The notes under the pieces were generated by a model, which saw only the letters and a program-made list of their open reading frames with translations, was not told the DNA's origin and did not search any database. A DNA stretch of 64,000 nt from positions 496,001 to 560,000 of the forward strand of contig NZ_JADPKR010000013.1 of NCBI RefSeq assembly GCF_023074055.1, read 5' to 3'. Source of the stretch: Bradyrhizobium sp. 141. Lineage in GTDB: Bacteria > Pseudomonadota > Alphaproteobacteria > Rhizobiales > Xanthobacteraceae. The position numbers and the translations under genes were made by a program. Positions 55,648 to 64,000 of the stretch are shown here, in pieces (the first letter of the stretch is position 1; every line of letters begins with the position of its first letter).

Positions 55648-57136
55648 CAAGGTCAAGCGACAGCATGACCAGGGCCGGCTGACTGTTCGGGAGCGTATCG
55701 ACAAGCTGATCGACGAAGGCAGCTTTCACGAGATCGGTGCCGTCTCCGGCATCGGTGAGTACGATACCAGCGGCGAGCTGCAGAAACTGACGCCGGCGAA
55801 CTGCGTATTCGGCCGCGCGCGCGTCGACGGCCGCACCGTGGTCGTGGTCGGCGACGACTTTACCGTGCGCGGCGGCTCGGCCGATGCGTCGATCTCCGCA
55901 AAACCGCTGATGGCGGAGGAGATGGCGCACGACTTCCGTCTGCCGATCGTCCGCATCATCGAGGGCTCCGGCGGCGGCGGCTCGGTCAAGACCATCGAGA
56001 CCAAGGGCGCGGCCAATCTGCCGGGCGGCATCGGCGGCACGCGCTGGTATCGCTTCACGACGGAGAATTTGTCGCGCGTGCCGGTGGTCGCACTCGGCCT
56101 CGGTTCGGTCGCAGGGCTCGGTGCCGCGCGTCTCGCGTCCAGCCACTATTCCATCATGACCAGGAAGTCCGCGATGTTCGTCGCGGGGCCGCCGGTGGTG
56201 AAGGCGCTGGGGCAGGACCTCTCCAAGGAAGAATTAGGCGGCGCCGACATCCAGACCCGCGCCGGCGCGGTCGATCATGCCGTCGATACGGAAGAAGAGG
56301 CGTTCGCCTGCGCGCGGCGTTTCCTCTCTTACCTGCCGCCGTCGGTTTACGAGCTGCCGCCGACCTTGCCCTGCGCTGACAATCCGGAGCGCAGCGACGA
56401 AGCGCTGCTGAATGTGGTGCCGCGCAACCGCAAGCAGGTCTACAAGATGCGGCCGATCATCGAGTCCGTCGTCGACAAGGGCTCGTTCTTCGAAGTTGCC
56501 AAGAACTTCGGCAAGCCTGTCATCGTCGGCCTCGCCCGGCTCGAGGGCAGGGCGGTGCTGCTGCTCGCCAGCGACAGCTTCCACTATGGCGGCTCCTGGA
56601 CCGCGGATGCCTGCCAGAAAGTGGTGCGTTGGGTCGACTTCGCCGAGACCTTCCATCTGCCGGTCGTCTATCTCATGGACTGCCCCGGCTTCATGATCGG
56701 CCTCGACGCCGAGAAAGCCGCCACCATCCGTCACGGCGTGCGCGCCATGGCCGCGGTCAACCAGACCACCGTGCCCTGGTGCACCGTGATCCTGAGAAAC
56801 GCCTTCGGTGTCGCGGGCGTCGTGCATCAGCCGGCCGATCGCTTTTCGATCCGCTACGCCTGGCCGTCGGCCTATTGGGGCTCGCTCCCGCTCGAAGGCG
56901 GCATCGAGGCCGCCTACCGCGCCGACATCGACGCGGCCGAGGACAAGGCGGGCAAGCTGGAGGAAATCCAGGACCGCCTCAACAAGCTGCGCTCGCCGTT
57001 CCGCTCCGCCGAAAAATTCTGGGTCGAGGAGATCATCGATCCCCGCAAGACGCGCGCGCTGTTGTGCGAGTTCGCCCGGCTGGCCGAGCCCTTGCGCAAG
57101 CCGGGACCGCCAGAGAATTTTTCGATCAGGCCGTAG
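55577..57136 (+). CDS. Acyl-CoA carboxylase carboxyltransferase subunit
   Basis: A 519-residue crotonase-fold carboxyltransferase that transfers CO2 from carboxybiotin to an acyl-CoA. Both halves are recognisable: the N-terminal VDKVKRQHDQGRLTVRERIDKLID and LGLGSVAGLGAARLASSHYS, and the C-terminal DCPGFMIGLDAEKAATIRHG and AFGVAGVVHQPADRFSIRYAWPS. Length fits propionyl-, methylcrotonyl- or acetyl-CoA carboxylase beta subunits. A ribosome-binding site (GGAGGGA) precedes the ATG, which lies inside the IclR frame. The biotin carrier is encoded divergently; the biotin carboxylase must lie elsewhere. Confidence 0.9.
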   Translation: MNWKPELDELARREAFAREMGGVDKVKRQHDQGRLTVRERIDKLIDEGSFHEIGAVSGIGEYDTSGELQKLTPANCVFGRARVDGRTVVVVGDDFTVRGGSADASISAKPLMAEEMAHDFRLPIVRIIEGSGGGGSVKTIETKGAANLPGGIGGTRWYRFTTENLSRVPVVALGLGSVAGLGAARLASSHYSIMTRKSAMFVAGPPVVKALGQDLSKEELGGADIQTRAGAVDHAVDTEEEAFACARRFLSYLPPSVYELPPTLPCADNPERSDEALLNVVPRNRKQVYKMRPIIESVVDKGSFFEVAKNFGKPVIVGLARLEGRAVLLLASDSFHYGGSWTADACQKVVRWVDFAETFHLPVVYLMDCPGFMIGLDAEKAATIRHGVRAMAAVNQTTVPWCTVILRNAFGVAGVVHQPADRFSIRYAWPSAYWGSLPLEGGIEAAYRADIDAAEDKAGKLEEIQDRLNKLRSPFRSAEKFWVEEIIDPRKTRALLCEFARLAEPLRKPGPPENFSIRP

Positions 57137-57159
57137 CATTCTTGTGCCAAGGCATGACG

Positions 57160-57299
57160 CTCGTGCCCCGGACGCAGCGCAGCGCTTCTTCAGCGGTGCG
57201 CTGCAGAGCCGGGGCCCATGCAAGAGCGAGCTCGCGGCCTCCTGGGTCCCGGCTCAGCGCTGCAACGCCTGAAGCGTTGCAGCGCGTCCGGGACACGAG
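57160..57299. repeat. Palindromic CTCGTGCCCCGGACGC element
   Basis: CTCGTGCCCCGGACGC at 57160-57175 mirrors GCGTCCGGGACACGAG at 57284-57299 with one mismatch. Several GC-rich shorter hairpins (e.g. GCTGCAACGC / GCGTTGCAGC) lie inside. It fills most of the gap between the carboxyltransferase and GMC oxidoreductase genes. Confidence 0.75.
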
Positions 57300-57390
57300 A
57301 GATGGTGGCGTTGACGCAATCCAAAAGCCTTTCACGGCAAAACAATAACGCGCTAAGCTCTCCCAACAAGAACAAGAGGAAGCGCCAATC

Positions 57391-59088
57391 GTGTACGACT
57401 TCATCATCGTGGGCGGCGGCTCGGCGGGGTCCGTGCTGGCCCACCGGCTCTCGGCAAAGAGCGCCAACAAGGTCCTGCTGTGCGAAGCGGGGCAGGACAC
57501 GCCGCCCGGAAACGAGCCGGCCGAAATCCGAGACAGCTATCCCGGCACCGCCTATTTCGATCCGCGCTTCCACTGGACCGAACTGAAGGTCACGACCCAG
57601 GTCGTCAGCCACAACAATCCGAATGAAGCGCGTCCTCCTTTACGCAAATACGAGCAGGCGCGCGTGCTCGGCGGCGGCTCGTCGATCAACGGCCAGATGG
57701 CCAACCGCGGCGCACCGACCGATTACGACGAATGGGACGCGCGGGGCGCTGCGGGCTGGAGCTGGAACGACGTGCTGCCCTTCTTCAAGAAGATCGAGCG
57801 CGACCTCGATTTCGACGGTCCCTTCCACGGCAAGGACGGCAAGATCCCGGTCCGACGGATTCCGCGCGAGCACTGGACCAAGCATTCGCAGGCGCTCGGC
57901 GAGGCGTTCCAGCAGGCCGGCCATCAATATTTGCCGGACCAGAACGGCGAATTCGTCGACGGCTTTTTCCCGGTGACGCATTCCAATCAGGCTGAGCAGC
58001 GCGTCTCGGCCGCGATGGGCTATCTCGATCGCGACACCCGCAAGCGTGCGAACCTGACGATTTCCACCGACACCCAGGTCCGGGAGCTGCTGTTCGAAGG
58101 CACGCAATGCGTTGGCGTGAAGGCCATTGTCGGCGGGCGCGAGCAGGAGTTCCGCGGCCGCGAGATCATCCTCTCCAGCGGTGCGATCCACTCGCCGGCG
58201 CACCTCTTGCGCGCCGGCATCGGTCCGGTCGGCCATCTCAAGGACTTGGGAATTCCGGTCCGGATGGGCCTGGCGGGCGTCGGCCAGCGCCTGATGGATC
58301 ATCCCTCGATTTCACTGTCGTCCTACATCCGCCGGGGCGCGCGCATGAACGAGCATACGCGGCGCCACATGCAGGTGGGCTTGCGCTATTCGTCCGGGCT
58401 GTCCGGCGTGCCGAAGGGCGACATGTTCGTCGTCGTGCTCAGCAAATCGGCCTGGCACGCGGTCGGTGGGCAGATCGGCTCGCTGCTCACCTTCGTCAAC
58501 AAGACCTATTCCGAGACCGGGCAGGTCAAGCTTGCCTCGCGCGATCCCGCCGCAGAGCCGATCGTCGAGTTCAACCTGTTGTCCGACCGGCGCGACCTCG
58601 ATCGCCTGATGAGCGGCTTCCGCAAGATGGCGGCCGTGCAAATGAGCGAGGCGGTCAGGGCGGTGACGGACAAGCCGTTCCCCGCCTCCTACACCGACCG
58701 CGTGCGCAAAATTGGTGTGGTCAATACGACGAACAGGATCTTGACCACGATCGCCGCGGCCCTGATGGACGGGCCGGCGGCGCTGCGCCACTACATGATC
58801 GACAATTTCGTCGTCGAAGGTTTCAGCTTCGAGGACGTCATCAATGACGACGAGGCGCTGGAAGCTTTCGTGCGCAAGGCGACCATCGGCGTGTGGCACG
58901 CCTCCTGCTCATGCCGCATGGGCCGGGCCGACGATCCGATGGCAGTGGTCGATACAGAAGGCCGCGTCAAGGGCATTCAGGGCCTGCGCGTCGTCGACGC
59001 CTCGATCTTCCCGGTGGTGCCATGCGCCAACACCAACTTCCCGGTCCTGATGTCGGCGGAGAAGATCGCGGCTGCGATCATGCAGTAG
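57391..59088 (+). CDS. GMC family FAD-dependent oxidoreductase (choline/alcohol dehydrogenase-like)
   Basis: A 565-residue flavoenzyme. The FAD motif is DFIIVGGGSAGSVLAHRLS; the first GMC signature is GGGSSINGQMANRGAPTDYDEWD and the second is SSGAIHSPAHLLRAGIGP. The active-site His is in GVWHASCSCRMG and the second catalytic residue is Asn in CANTNFPVLMSAEK. Such enzymes oxidise alcohols or aldehydes, with electrons passed to a quinone or oxygen. The GTG at 57391 follows AGAGGAAGCG and gives the typical start MYDFIIVG. It is convergent with the D-2-hydroxyacid dehydrogenase. Confidence 0.92.
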   Translation: MYDFIIVGGGSAGSVLAHRLSAKSANKVLLCEAGQDTPPGNEPAEIRDSYPGTAYFDPRFHWTELKVTTQVVSHNNPNEARPPLRKYEQARVLGGGSSINGQMANRGAPTDYDEWDARGAAGWSWNDVLPFFKKIERDLDFDGPFHGKDGKIPVRRIPREHWTKHSQALGEAFQQAGHQYLPDQNGEFVDGFFPVTHSNQAEQRVSAAMGYLDRDTRKRANLTISTDTQVRELLFEGTQCVGVKAIVGGREQEFRGREIILSSGAIHSPAHLLRAGIGPVGHLKDLGIPVRMGLAGVGQRLMDHPSISLSSYIRRGARMNEHTRRHMQVGLRYSSGLSGVPKGDMFVVVLSKSAWHAVGGQIGSLLTFVNKTYSETGQVKLASRDPAAEPIVEFNLLSDRRDLDRLMSGFRKMAAVQMSEAVRAVTDKPFPASYTDRVRKIGVVNTTNRILTTIAAALMDGPAALRHYMIDNFVVEGFSFEDVINDDEALEAFVRKATIGVWHASCSCRMGRADDPMAVVDTEGRVKGIQGLRVVDASIFPVVPCANTNFPVLMSAEKIAAAIMQ

Positions 59089-59129
59089 GCTTCCGGCGTT
59101 GCTTCGCTTGGCGAGGCCGTCCAGTCAGA

Positions 59130-60605
59130 TCATAGCCGCAGCACCTTGCCGGGATTCATGATGTTCTGCGGATCGAGCGCGCGCTTGATGGTTCGCATGA
59201 TGTCGAGCTCGGTCTTCGAGCGGTAGTGGCTGAGCTCGTCGAGCTTGTCGATGCCGATGCCGTGTTCCGCCGAGATCGAGCCGCCCATGGACGTGATGAG
59301 ATCGTTCACGGCTCGCGTGATCGCGGCCTTGTATTGGGTCAGCGTCTGCTGATCCATGCCGAGCGGCCCCATGAACGAGAAATGCAGATTGCCATCGCCA
59401 ATGTGCCCCAAAGGATAGGGGCGAATGGCCGGGAGAATGTCGCACACGGCCTTGAGCCCGAGGTCGATGAACTCCGGAATCCTGGAGATGGCCACCGACA
59501 CATCGAAGCTGAGTCCCGGCCCCTCGGCCCGGGAGGCCTCGGCGACGCTTTCCCGGATGCGCCACATGTTCTGCGATTGGCTTCCGGTCTGGGCGATCGC
59601 CGCGTCGATCACGCGTCCGGCCTCGAGCTGATCGGCGAGAAATTGCTCCATCTTCGCCGCGATGCCCTCAGCCCCGTCCTCGCGCGCCCGCGAGGAGGAC
59701 CATTCGAGCAGCAGATACCATGGCGTGTCCGCCCGAAGCGGATCCTGCGTGCCGGGAATGTGGCGGAGCACCATGTCGACGGCGGCGCGGCTCATCAGCT
59801 CGCAGGAGCCGACATTGTCCTCGGATGCGCCATGGGCTTCCGACAGGATCTCAAGCGCCGCGCGCGGATCCCGGATCGCCAGCCACGCGGTGCAGACGTC
59901 CTTGGGAGCCGGCCACAGCTTGAGCACGGCCTTCGTGATGATGCCGAGCGTTCCTTCGGCGCCCATGAAGAGATGCTTGAGGTCGTAGCCGGTATTGTCC
60001 TTCTTGAGCGCACGCAAGCCGTCCCAGACCTCGCCATTGGCCAGCACGACCTCCAGGCCCAGAACGAGATTGCGGGCATTGCCGTAGCGGAGCACCTGCA
60101 CGCCGCCGGCGTTGGTCGACAGATTGCCGCCGATCATGCACGAGCCCTGGGCGCCAAGGCTGAGCGGCAGGAACCTGTCGTGCCTGACTGCAGTCTCCTG
60201 AAGAGCCTGCAGCACGCAGCCGGCCTCGACCGTCATGGTGTAACCGGTGGCATCGACGTCCAGCACGCGGTCCATGCGGCCAAGCGACAACACGATGCCG
60301 GTGTGCGCGGGCCAGGGCGTGGCTCCGCCCATCAGACCGGTGTTTCCACCCTGCGGCACGATCGCGACCCCGTGTTCATGGCAGAGCCTGACCACCTTCG
60401 CGACCTCTTCGGTACTGCCGGGACGAACGACGGCTCCGGCCCCTCCAACCAGCAGTCCGCGCCAGTCCGTCACGAACGGCTGCTTGCCGTGCTCGTCCTC
60501 GATGAGGCCCTTCTCACCCACGATCGCGCGCAGCGAATCGCGCATCTGGGCCGTCAGCGGAGCGGTTGGAATGATGGGTTCGGACGACGGACCGGCAGCC
60601 GGCAT
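59130..60605 (-). CDS. FAD-linked D-2-hydroxyacid dehydrogenase (GlcD/D-2-hydroxyglutarate type)
   Basis: A 491-residue flavoenzyme with the PCMH-type FAD domain (AVVRPGSTEEVAKVVRLCHEHGVAIVPQGGNTGLMGG; GSCMIGGNLSTNAGGVQVLRYG) and the FAD-oxidase C-terminal domain carrying the metal and substrate motifs PLGHIGDGNLHFSFMG and SAEHGIGIDKL. It oxidises a D-2-hydroxy acid (lactate, glycolate, 2-hydroxyglutarate or similar). AGGGG precedes the ATG at 60605; longer starts at 60623 and 60668 are possible. The gene is convergent with the GMC oxidoreductase. Confidence 0.9.
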   Translation of the reverse strand: MPAAGPSSEPIIPTAPLTAQMRDSLRAIVGEKGLIEDEHGKQPFVTDWRGLLVGGAGAVVRPGSTEEVAKVVRLCHEHGVAIVPQGGNTGLMGGATPWPAHTGIVLSLGRMDRVLDVDATGYTMTVEAGCVLQALQETAVRHDRFLPLSLGAQGSCMIGGNLSTNAGGVQVLRYGNARNLVLGLEVVLANGEVWDGLRALKKDNTGYDLKHLFMGAEGTLGIITKAVLKLWPAPKDVCTAWLAIRDPRAALEILSEAHGASEDNVGSCELMSRAAVDMVLRHIPGTQDPLRADTPWYLLLEWSSSRAREDGAEGIAAKMEQFLADQLEAGRVIDAAIAQTGSQSQNMWRIRESVAEASRAEGPGLSFDVSVAISRIPEFIDLGLKAVCDILPAIRPYPLGHIGDGNLHFSFMGPLGMDQQTLTQYKAAITRAVNDLITSMGGSISAEHGIGIDKLDELSHYRSKTELDIMRTIKRALDPQNIMNPGKVLRL

Positions 60606-61088
60606 TTGTTTCCCCTGGCGCATCTTGGTGTGCACTGCGCACGTAACGTGCGTCGGGGTATTGTCCACGTTTGCGCCGTCGAGTCTAACGGCAAGATGGC
60701 TCTGGCCCGCAAAGCCCGGAAGCAGGGCGCCTTGCGCCGGCGACCGTGCAGGGGGGCGTTTTCGGATTTCCTGTTTGAGCCGTGCCGCACCGGATGCCGG
60801 ACGCGCGCTCTGTCGGCGGGCGCAGATCGTGTTTCCTCCGGTATTTTACGGGTGTTCTTACCGTTTACCGCCAATCTCTGCGATCGCATTTAAGCGACAT
60901 TAATGATGCTTTCTCGATATGAGACATCTCGATCCCGTGCGGTTCCTGTTTGCGGATGACCCGTAAGTGTTGATTAACGGGGCGCTCGACATATTCCGCC
61001 CATGATGGGCGAGTGCCGGGATCGAACCCCGGCGATCTCTTCCGTCGATTTCAGGGAAAGGGCCGCTGCCGCAGCGACGGCAGTAAGG
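60606..61088. other. About 480-base intergenic region between the hydroxyacid dehydrogenase and Tad genes
   Basis: Two divergent units must start here. The part near 60840-61000 is AT-richer than its surroundings (TTTACGGGTGTTCTTACCG, GCATTTAAGCGACATTAATGATG) and is the best place for promoters. TTGATT at 60970 and TATTCC 16 bases later could be a weak sigma-70 promoter of the Tad genes. Nothing else is recognised. Confidence 0.45.
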
Positions 61089-62519
61089 ATGAACCTCATG
61101 CTCCGCCGCGCAGTGCTCCGTTTCGCGACAGACCGGAAGGCCAACGTCGCCATCATTTTTGCGCTGACGCTGGTTCCTATCATCTTTCTGCTGGGGATGA
61201 CGCTCGACTATACGCTGGCCCTGCGCAAGCGGGAGCAGTTGAACGCGGCCGCCGACGCGGCCGCGATCGCGGCCGTGCGGCCGGCGATGCTGACGCAGAC
61301 CAATAGCGATACCATCAAGGAGACCGCGAAGGCCGTCTTTGCCGCCAAGGCGAATCTTCCCGGGCTGGCGGCCACGCCGACTCCGACGGTCACGGTCACC
61401 GATTCTGGTCTCGCGCGGACCATCACGGTTTCCTACACCGCGGAGTCCGTCAACAATTTCCCGGGCGTTCTCGGCAAGCAGACTTGGCAGGTGGCCGGTT
61501 CGGCGATCGCGAAGGCGTCGAGCGCGCCCAACATGAATTTCTACCTGTTGCTGGATGATTCCCCGTCAATGGCGCTGGCCGCGACCCAGGGCGACATCGA
61601 CAACATGGTTCTCGCCACGAAGACCCAACCAGCCTACGCGAGGAATTGTGCATTCGCCTGTCATGAGGCGCATCCCAACAACGCGGCCCCCAGCTCGACG
61701 AACAAGGACAACCTCACGGTCGCGCGCGCGAACAACATCACGCTGCGGATCGATCTCGTGACCAATGCCGTCAAGCAGTTGATGGTCGGACCCTGGTCGT
61801 GCCCTCAGTCGGGCACGTCGGGCGGCGTCATGCAGTGCATGTCGGCGCTCAACAATACGACCTACAAGGCGGCCATCTACACCTTCGACTACGCCCTGAA
61901 CACGATCCAGACGCTGACCACCCCGAGCACGGCCGGCACGAAGATCGGCAACATTCAGCTCCTGACGGTCGACCACCAGAACTGCCCCGTTCTCAACGGT
62001 TCGGGCGGCTGCATCTACACCACCGACTACGGCACCGATATCTCGAAGGGGCTGACGGACCTCAACACCATCATGCCCAATCCCGGCGACGGTAGCGCGA
62101 CCGGTACACCGCAGGAAGTGGTCTTCCTCGTCACCGACGGCGTCGAGGACAAGCTCATCCCGAAGTCGGGGGGCAGCTGCGACCCCAACGCTACCTATCC
62201 GCTTCCGTCAGCCAACTCCACGACTGCGCGATGCCAGCAACCGCTTAATACGGCGATATGCGATACCATTAAGAATCGAAACATTCGTATCGCGATCCTC
62301 TACACCGAGTACCTGGAACTGCCGAGCGACAGCTGGTACACCAGCCGTATCTCGCAGTTCAACAATCCGTCCTCATCGACGGGCACGATCGCGCAACGGC
62401 TGCAATCCTGTGCGTCACCGGGCCTGTACGCAAATGTCAAGAATGGTGGCGACATCAACAAGGCTCTGACGGACCTGTTCATCAAGGTCGCGTCCAGCAC
62501 GGCCAGCCTCGTGAAGTAG
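61089..62519 (+). CDS. TadG-like pilus-assembly protein with a von Willebrand factor A domain
   Basis: A 476-residue secreted or membrane-tethered protein. A TadE/TadG-type N-terminal segment is visible (KANVAIIFALTLVPIIFLLGMTLDYTLALRKREQLNAAADAAAIAA, split over residues about 17-62), then a long extracytoplasmic part with the MIDAS-like motif LLLDDSPSMAL near residue 155 and VFLVTDGVEDK further on, as in vWA domains. Several Cys (CAFACHEAHP, CPVLNGSGGC, CDPN) probably form disulfides. The start at 61089 or 61098 is uncertain. It heads a unit of three Tad-like genes at the window edge. Confidence 0.85.
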   Translation: MNLMLRRAVLRFATDRKANVAIIFALTLVPIIFLLGMTLDYTLALRKREQLNAAADAAAIAAVRPAMLTQTNSDTIKETAKAVFAAKANLPGLAATPTPTVTVTDSGLARTITVSYTAESVNNFPGVLGKQTWQVAGSAIAKASSAPNMNFYLLLDDSPSMALAATQGDIDNMVLATKTQPAYARNCAFACHEAHPNNAAPSSTNKDNLTVARANNITLRIDLVTNAVKQLMVGPWSCPQSGTSGGVMQCMSALNNTTYKAAIYTFDYALNTIQTLTTPSTAGTKIGNIQLLTVDHQNCPVLNGSGGCIYTTDYGTDISKGLTDLNTIMPNPGDGSATGTPQEVVFLVTDGVEDKLIPKSGGSCDPNATYPLPSANSTTARCQQPLNTAICDTIKNRNIRIAILYTEYLELPSDSWYTSRISQFNNPSSSTGTIAQRLQSCASPGLYANVKNGGDINKALTDLFIKVASSTASLVK

Positions 62520-62529
62520 GGAAAGGGCC

Positions 62530-63087
62530 ATGTTCGGATACGGTTCGACCATCATCAGACGCCGCAATCGCTGCGCCGCATTCGCGCAGGACAGCAGGGG
62601 CGCCACGGCCGTCGAGTTCGCGCTCGTCGCCGCGCCGTTTCTCGCCCTCGTCATCGCACTCATTCAGACGTTTCTGGTCTTCTTCGCCCAGCAGATGCTC
62701 GAATCCGTCGTGCGCCAATCGGCGCGGCTTGTCATGACTGGACAGGTTCAGTCCGCGAACATGACGCAGGCGGTTTTCAAGCAGAAGGTCTGCGACCAGA
62801 TCGTGATCCTGTTCACTTGCAACGGCCTGATGATCGACATGCAGGTCGCAACCTCGTGGAATTCCGCGAACACGGCGTTGCCGACCCTGACCTACGATGC
62901 ATCGGGCAAGGTCTCCAATGTCTGGCTGTACGATCCGGGCGACGCCGGCGATATCGTCGTGCTCCGCGTGATGTACGAGTGGCCGGTCGTCCTCGGCCCG
63001 CTCGGTTTCAACCTCTCGAATCTCAGCAACGGCAATCGGCTGATCATGTCGTCTGCCGCGTTCCAGAACGAGCCAGGAGCTACCTGA
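62530..63087 (+). CDS. TadE-like pilus-assembly protein
   Basis: A 185-residue minor pseudopilin-like protein. The N-terminal segment DSRGATAVEFALVAAPFLALVIALIQTFLVFF carries the conserved Glu of the TadE family after the short cytoplasmic part, and the rest is extracytoplasmic with a Cys pair (VCDQIVILFTCNG). It is 10 bases downstream of the TadG-like gene, and its stop codon overlaps the start of the next gene. Confidence 0.88.
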   Translation: MFGYGSTIIRRRNRCAAFAQDSRGATAVEFALVAAPFLALVIALIQTFLVFFAQQMLESVVRQSARLVMTGQVQSANMTQAVFKQKVCDQIVILFTCNGLMIDMQVATSWNSANTALPTLTYDASGKVSNVWLYDPGDAGDIVVLRVMYEWPVVLGPLGFNLSNLSNGNRLIMSSAAFQNEPGAT

Positions 63088-63743
63088 TGATCTCCGCCCT
63101 GTCGTCTCGCGCCCGGCACCTGTTGACCGATGTCCGCGCCGTTGCAGCGACGGAGTTCGCCATCGTGACGCCGTTCATGCTGGTGCTCTATATCGGTGGC
63201 GTCGAGCTCGGCAATGGGCTCGCCATGAACGTCAAGGTCAGCGCGACCGCGCACAGTGTCGCCGACATGATCACGCAGAACACCGCCGTTAGCACGACCC
63301 AGATGGACGGCATTCTCGCGGCCGCGAGTGCCATCATGGCTCCATATCCCACCAAGAGTGGCAGCACCTCCTTGATGACGATCACCGTCTCGGAGGTCTC
63401 GACGGACAGCAACGGCAATGCGACGGTGCGATGGAGCAAGTCGACAAGCTCCTCGGGCGCACGAACCGTCGGTCAGCAGATGACCTTGTCGTCCTTTACC
63501 GCGCCCGGCGGCACCACCAATGCCAACATCTCCCTCATCCTGAGCGAGGTGTCCTATGACTACACGCCGAACCTCGGCTTCACCATCGCGGGCACCATCA
63601 AGCTGTCCGACAGCTACTATCTGTTCCCGCGCTGCTCGACCAACGGCCCGGGCGGCTCCTCGAGCTTTCCTTATTACGACGTGAAATATCCGGCGACGTC
63701 CACCTGCACCTGTGTCCAGCATTTGCAGCAGAAGAGCTGTTAA
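63087..63743 (+). CDS. Second TadE-like pilus-assembly protein
   Basis: A 218-residue protein with the family segment VAATEFAIVTPFMLVLYIGGVELGNG (conserved Glu in TEFA) and a predominantly Thr/Ser-rich periplasmic domain. It ends with a Cys cluster (TSTCTCVQHLQQKSC and RCSTNG) that may form disulfides. The ATG overlaps the preceding stop (TGATG), and AGGAGC lies about six bases before it, so it is translationally coupled. The other Tad genes (prepilin, ATPase, secretin) are not in the window. Confidence 0.85.
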   Translation: MISALSSRARHLLTDVRAVAATEFAIVTPFMLVLYIGGVELGNGLAMNVKVSATAHSVADMITQNTAVSTTQMDGILAAASAIMAPYPTKSGSTSLMTITVSEVSTDSNGNATVRWSKSTSSSGARTVGQQMTLSSFTAPGGTTNANISLILSEVSYDYTPNLGFTIAGTIKLSDSYYLFPRCSTNGPGGSSSFPYYDVKYPATSTCTCVQHLQQKSC

Positions 63744-63800
63744 GTCGCGCGGGGCCGGGCGATCGCATTACGGCAATTCGCGCGAGCTGACGCGCGCCTC

Positions 63801-63899
63801 GTCCTTCGGGACGACCGCTCCGCGGTCTCCTCAGGATGAGGCTAAGCAGCACCGGTTCCTGTTGAAACCGGTGCCGCGCACCCGATCCTCATCCTGAGG
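63801..63899. repeat. Palindromic element after the Tad genes
   Basis: CCTCAGGATGAG at 63829-63840 mirrors CTCATCCTGAGG at 63888-63899, and GCACCGGTT/AACCGGTGC (63849-63857, 63866-63874) form an inner nine-base stem. Outside, GTCCTTCGGGAC (63801-63812) folds on itself. The rest of the window, 63744-64000, has no convincing gene. Confidence 0.7.
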
Positions 63900-64000
63900 G
63901 CCCGCCAACGGCGGGCGTCTCGAAGGATGGCCACAGGCCAAATCGCCCATCTGCGATTGCCCTGCGGGAGCGGCATTTCTTCGCACATCGAAGTATGGCC

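Noticed and set aside
59226..60893. Long open frame on the plus strand opposite the hydroxyacid dehydrogenase
   Set aside because: No recognisable domain, and the minus-strand gene has full FAD-binding motifs.

Overview
The window is GC-rich (clearly above 60 percent by eye), densely coded and bears the marks of an alphaproteobacterium of the Bradyrhizobium group: an invasion-associated-locus-B protein, a TAXI-type TRAP transporter, Irr-box-like TTTAGAA elements before an iron operon, Tad-pilus proteins, and several families of intergenic palindromes of the kind scattered through Bradyrhizobium chromosomes. The genus is an inference from gene content. No phage, transposase, integrase or CRISPR array was seen, so this looks like ordinary chromosome rich in transport, regulation and catabolism.

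Left part (1-17.2 kb): the end of an autotransporter; two tandem LuxR-type regulators that are duplicates of equal length; two overlapping small genes; a TSUP anion exporter; a MexEF-like RND pump facing its TetR regulator across a palindromic operator; an amidase; then a run MFS transporter - guanine deaminase - double-ABM membrane protein - RNase Z-like hydrolase, followed by an acyltransferase. A tRNA-Gln(CUG) follows at 17.4 kb.

Middle (17.6-42.9 kb): a DUF1428 protein, an IalB protein and a second RND pump (MdtBC-like); an iron-uptake operon carrying receptor, PiuC-type hydroxylase, ExbB, ExbD and TonB, preceded by three TTTAGAA motifs; a tail-anchored protein with a site-2 protease; and a large sugar or sugar-acid locus. 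In that locus a LacI-family regulator lies between a dehydratase/SDR/SDR/GFA arm on the minus strand and an ABC transporter/DenD/KdgK/Eda arm on the plus strand. Two matching LacI-type operators sit at the two promoters. The enzymes fit oxidation of a hexose, dehydration of the aldonate, phosphorylation and cleavage to pyruvate and glyceraldehyde 3-phosphate; the sugar is unknown.

Right part (42.9-64 kb): a CoA-thioester cluster (thiolase, CoA transferase, a thiolase-like protein without the usual nucleophilic Cys, and its DUF35 OB-fold partner); a 33-residue membrane protein; a MazG-like protein; a glutaminase fused to STAS and cyclic-nucleotide-binding domains beside a fused TRAP permease and a TAXI binding protein; a free 73-residue biotin carrier and a carboxyltransferase on either side of an IclR regulator with a perfect operator palindrome, but with no biotin carboxylase in the window; a GMC oxidoreductase facing a D-2-hydroxyacid dehydrogenase; and three TadG/TadE-type proteins at the end.

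The least explained parts are the sugar-acid locus, the glutaminase/TRAP cluster with its unusual leader, the split carboxylase, and the Cys-less thiolase with its OB-fold partner.
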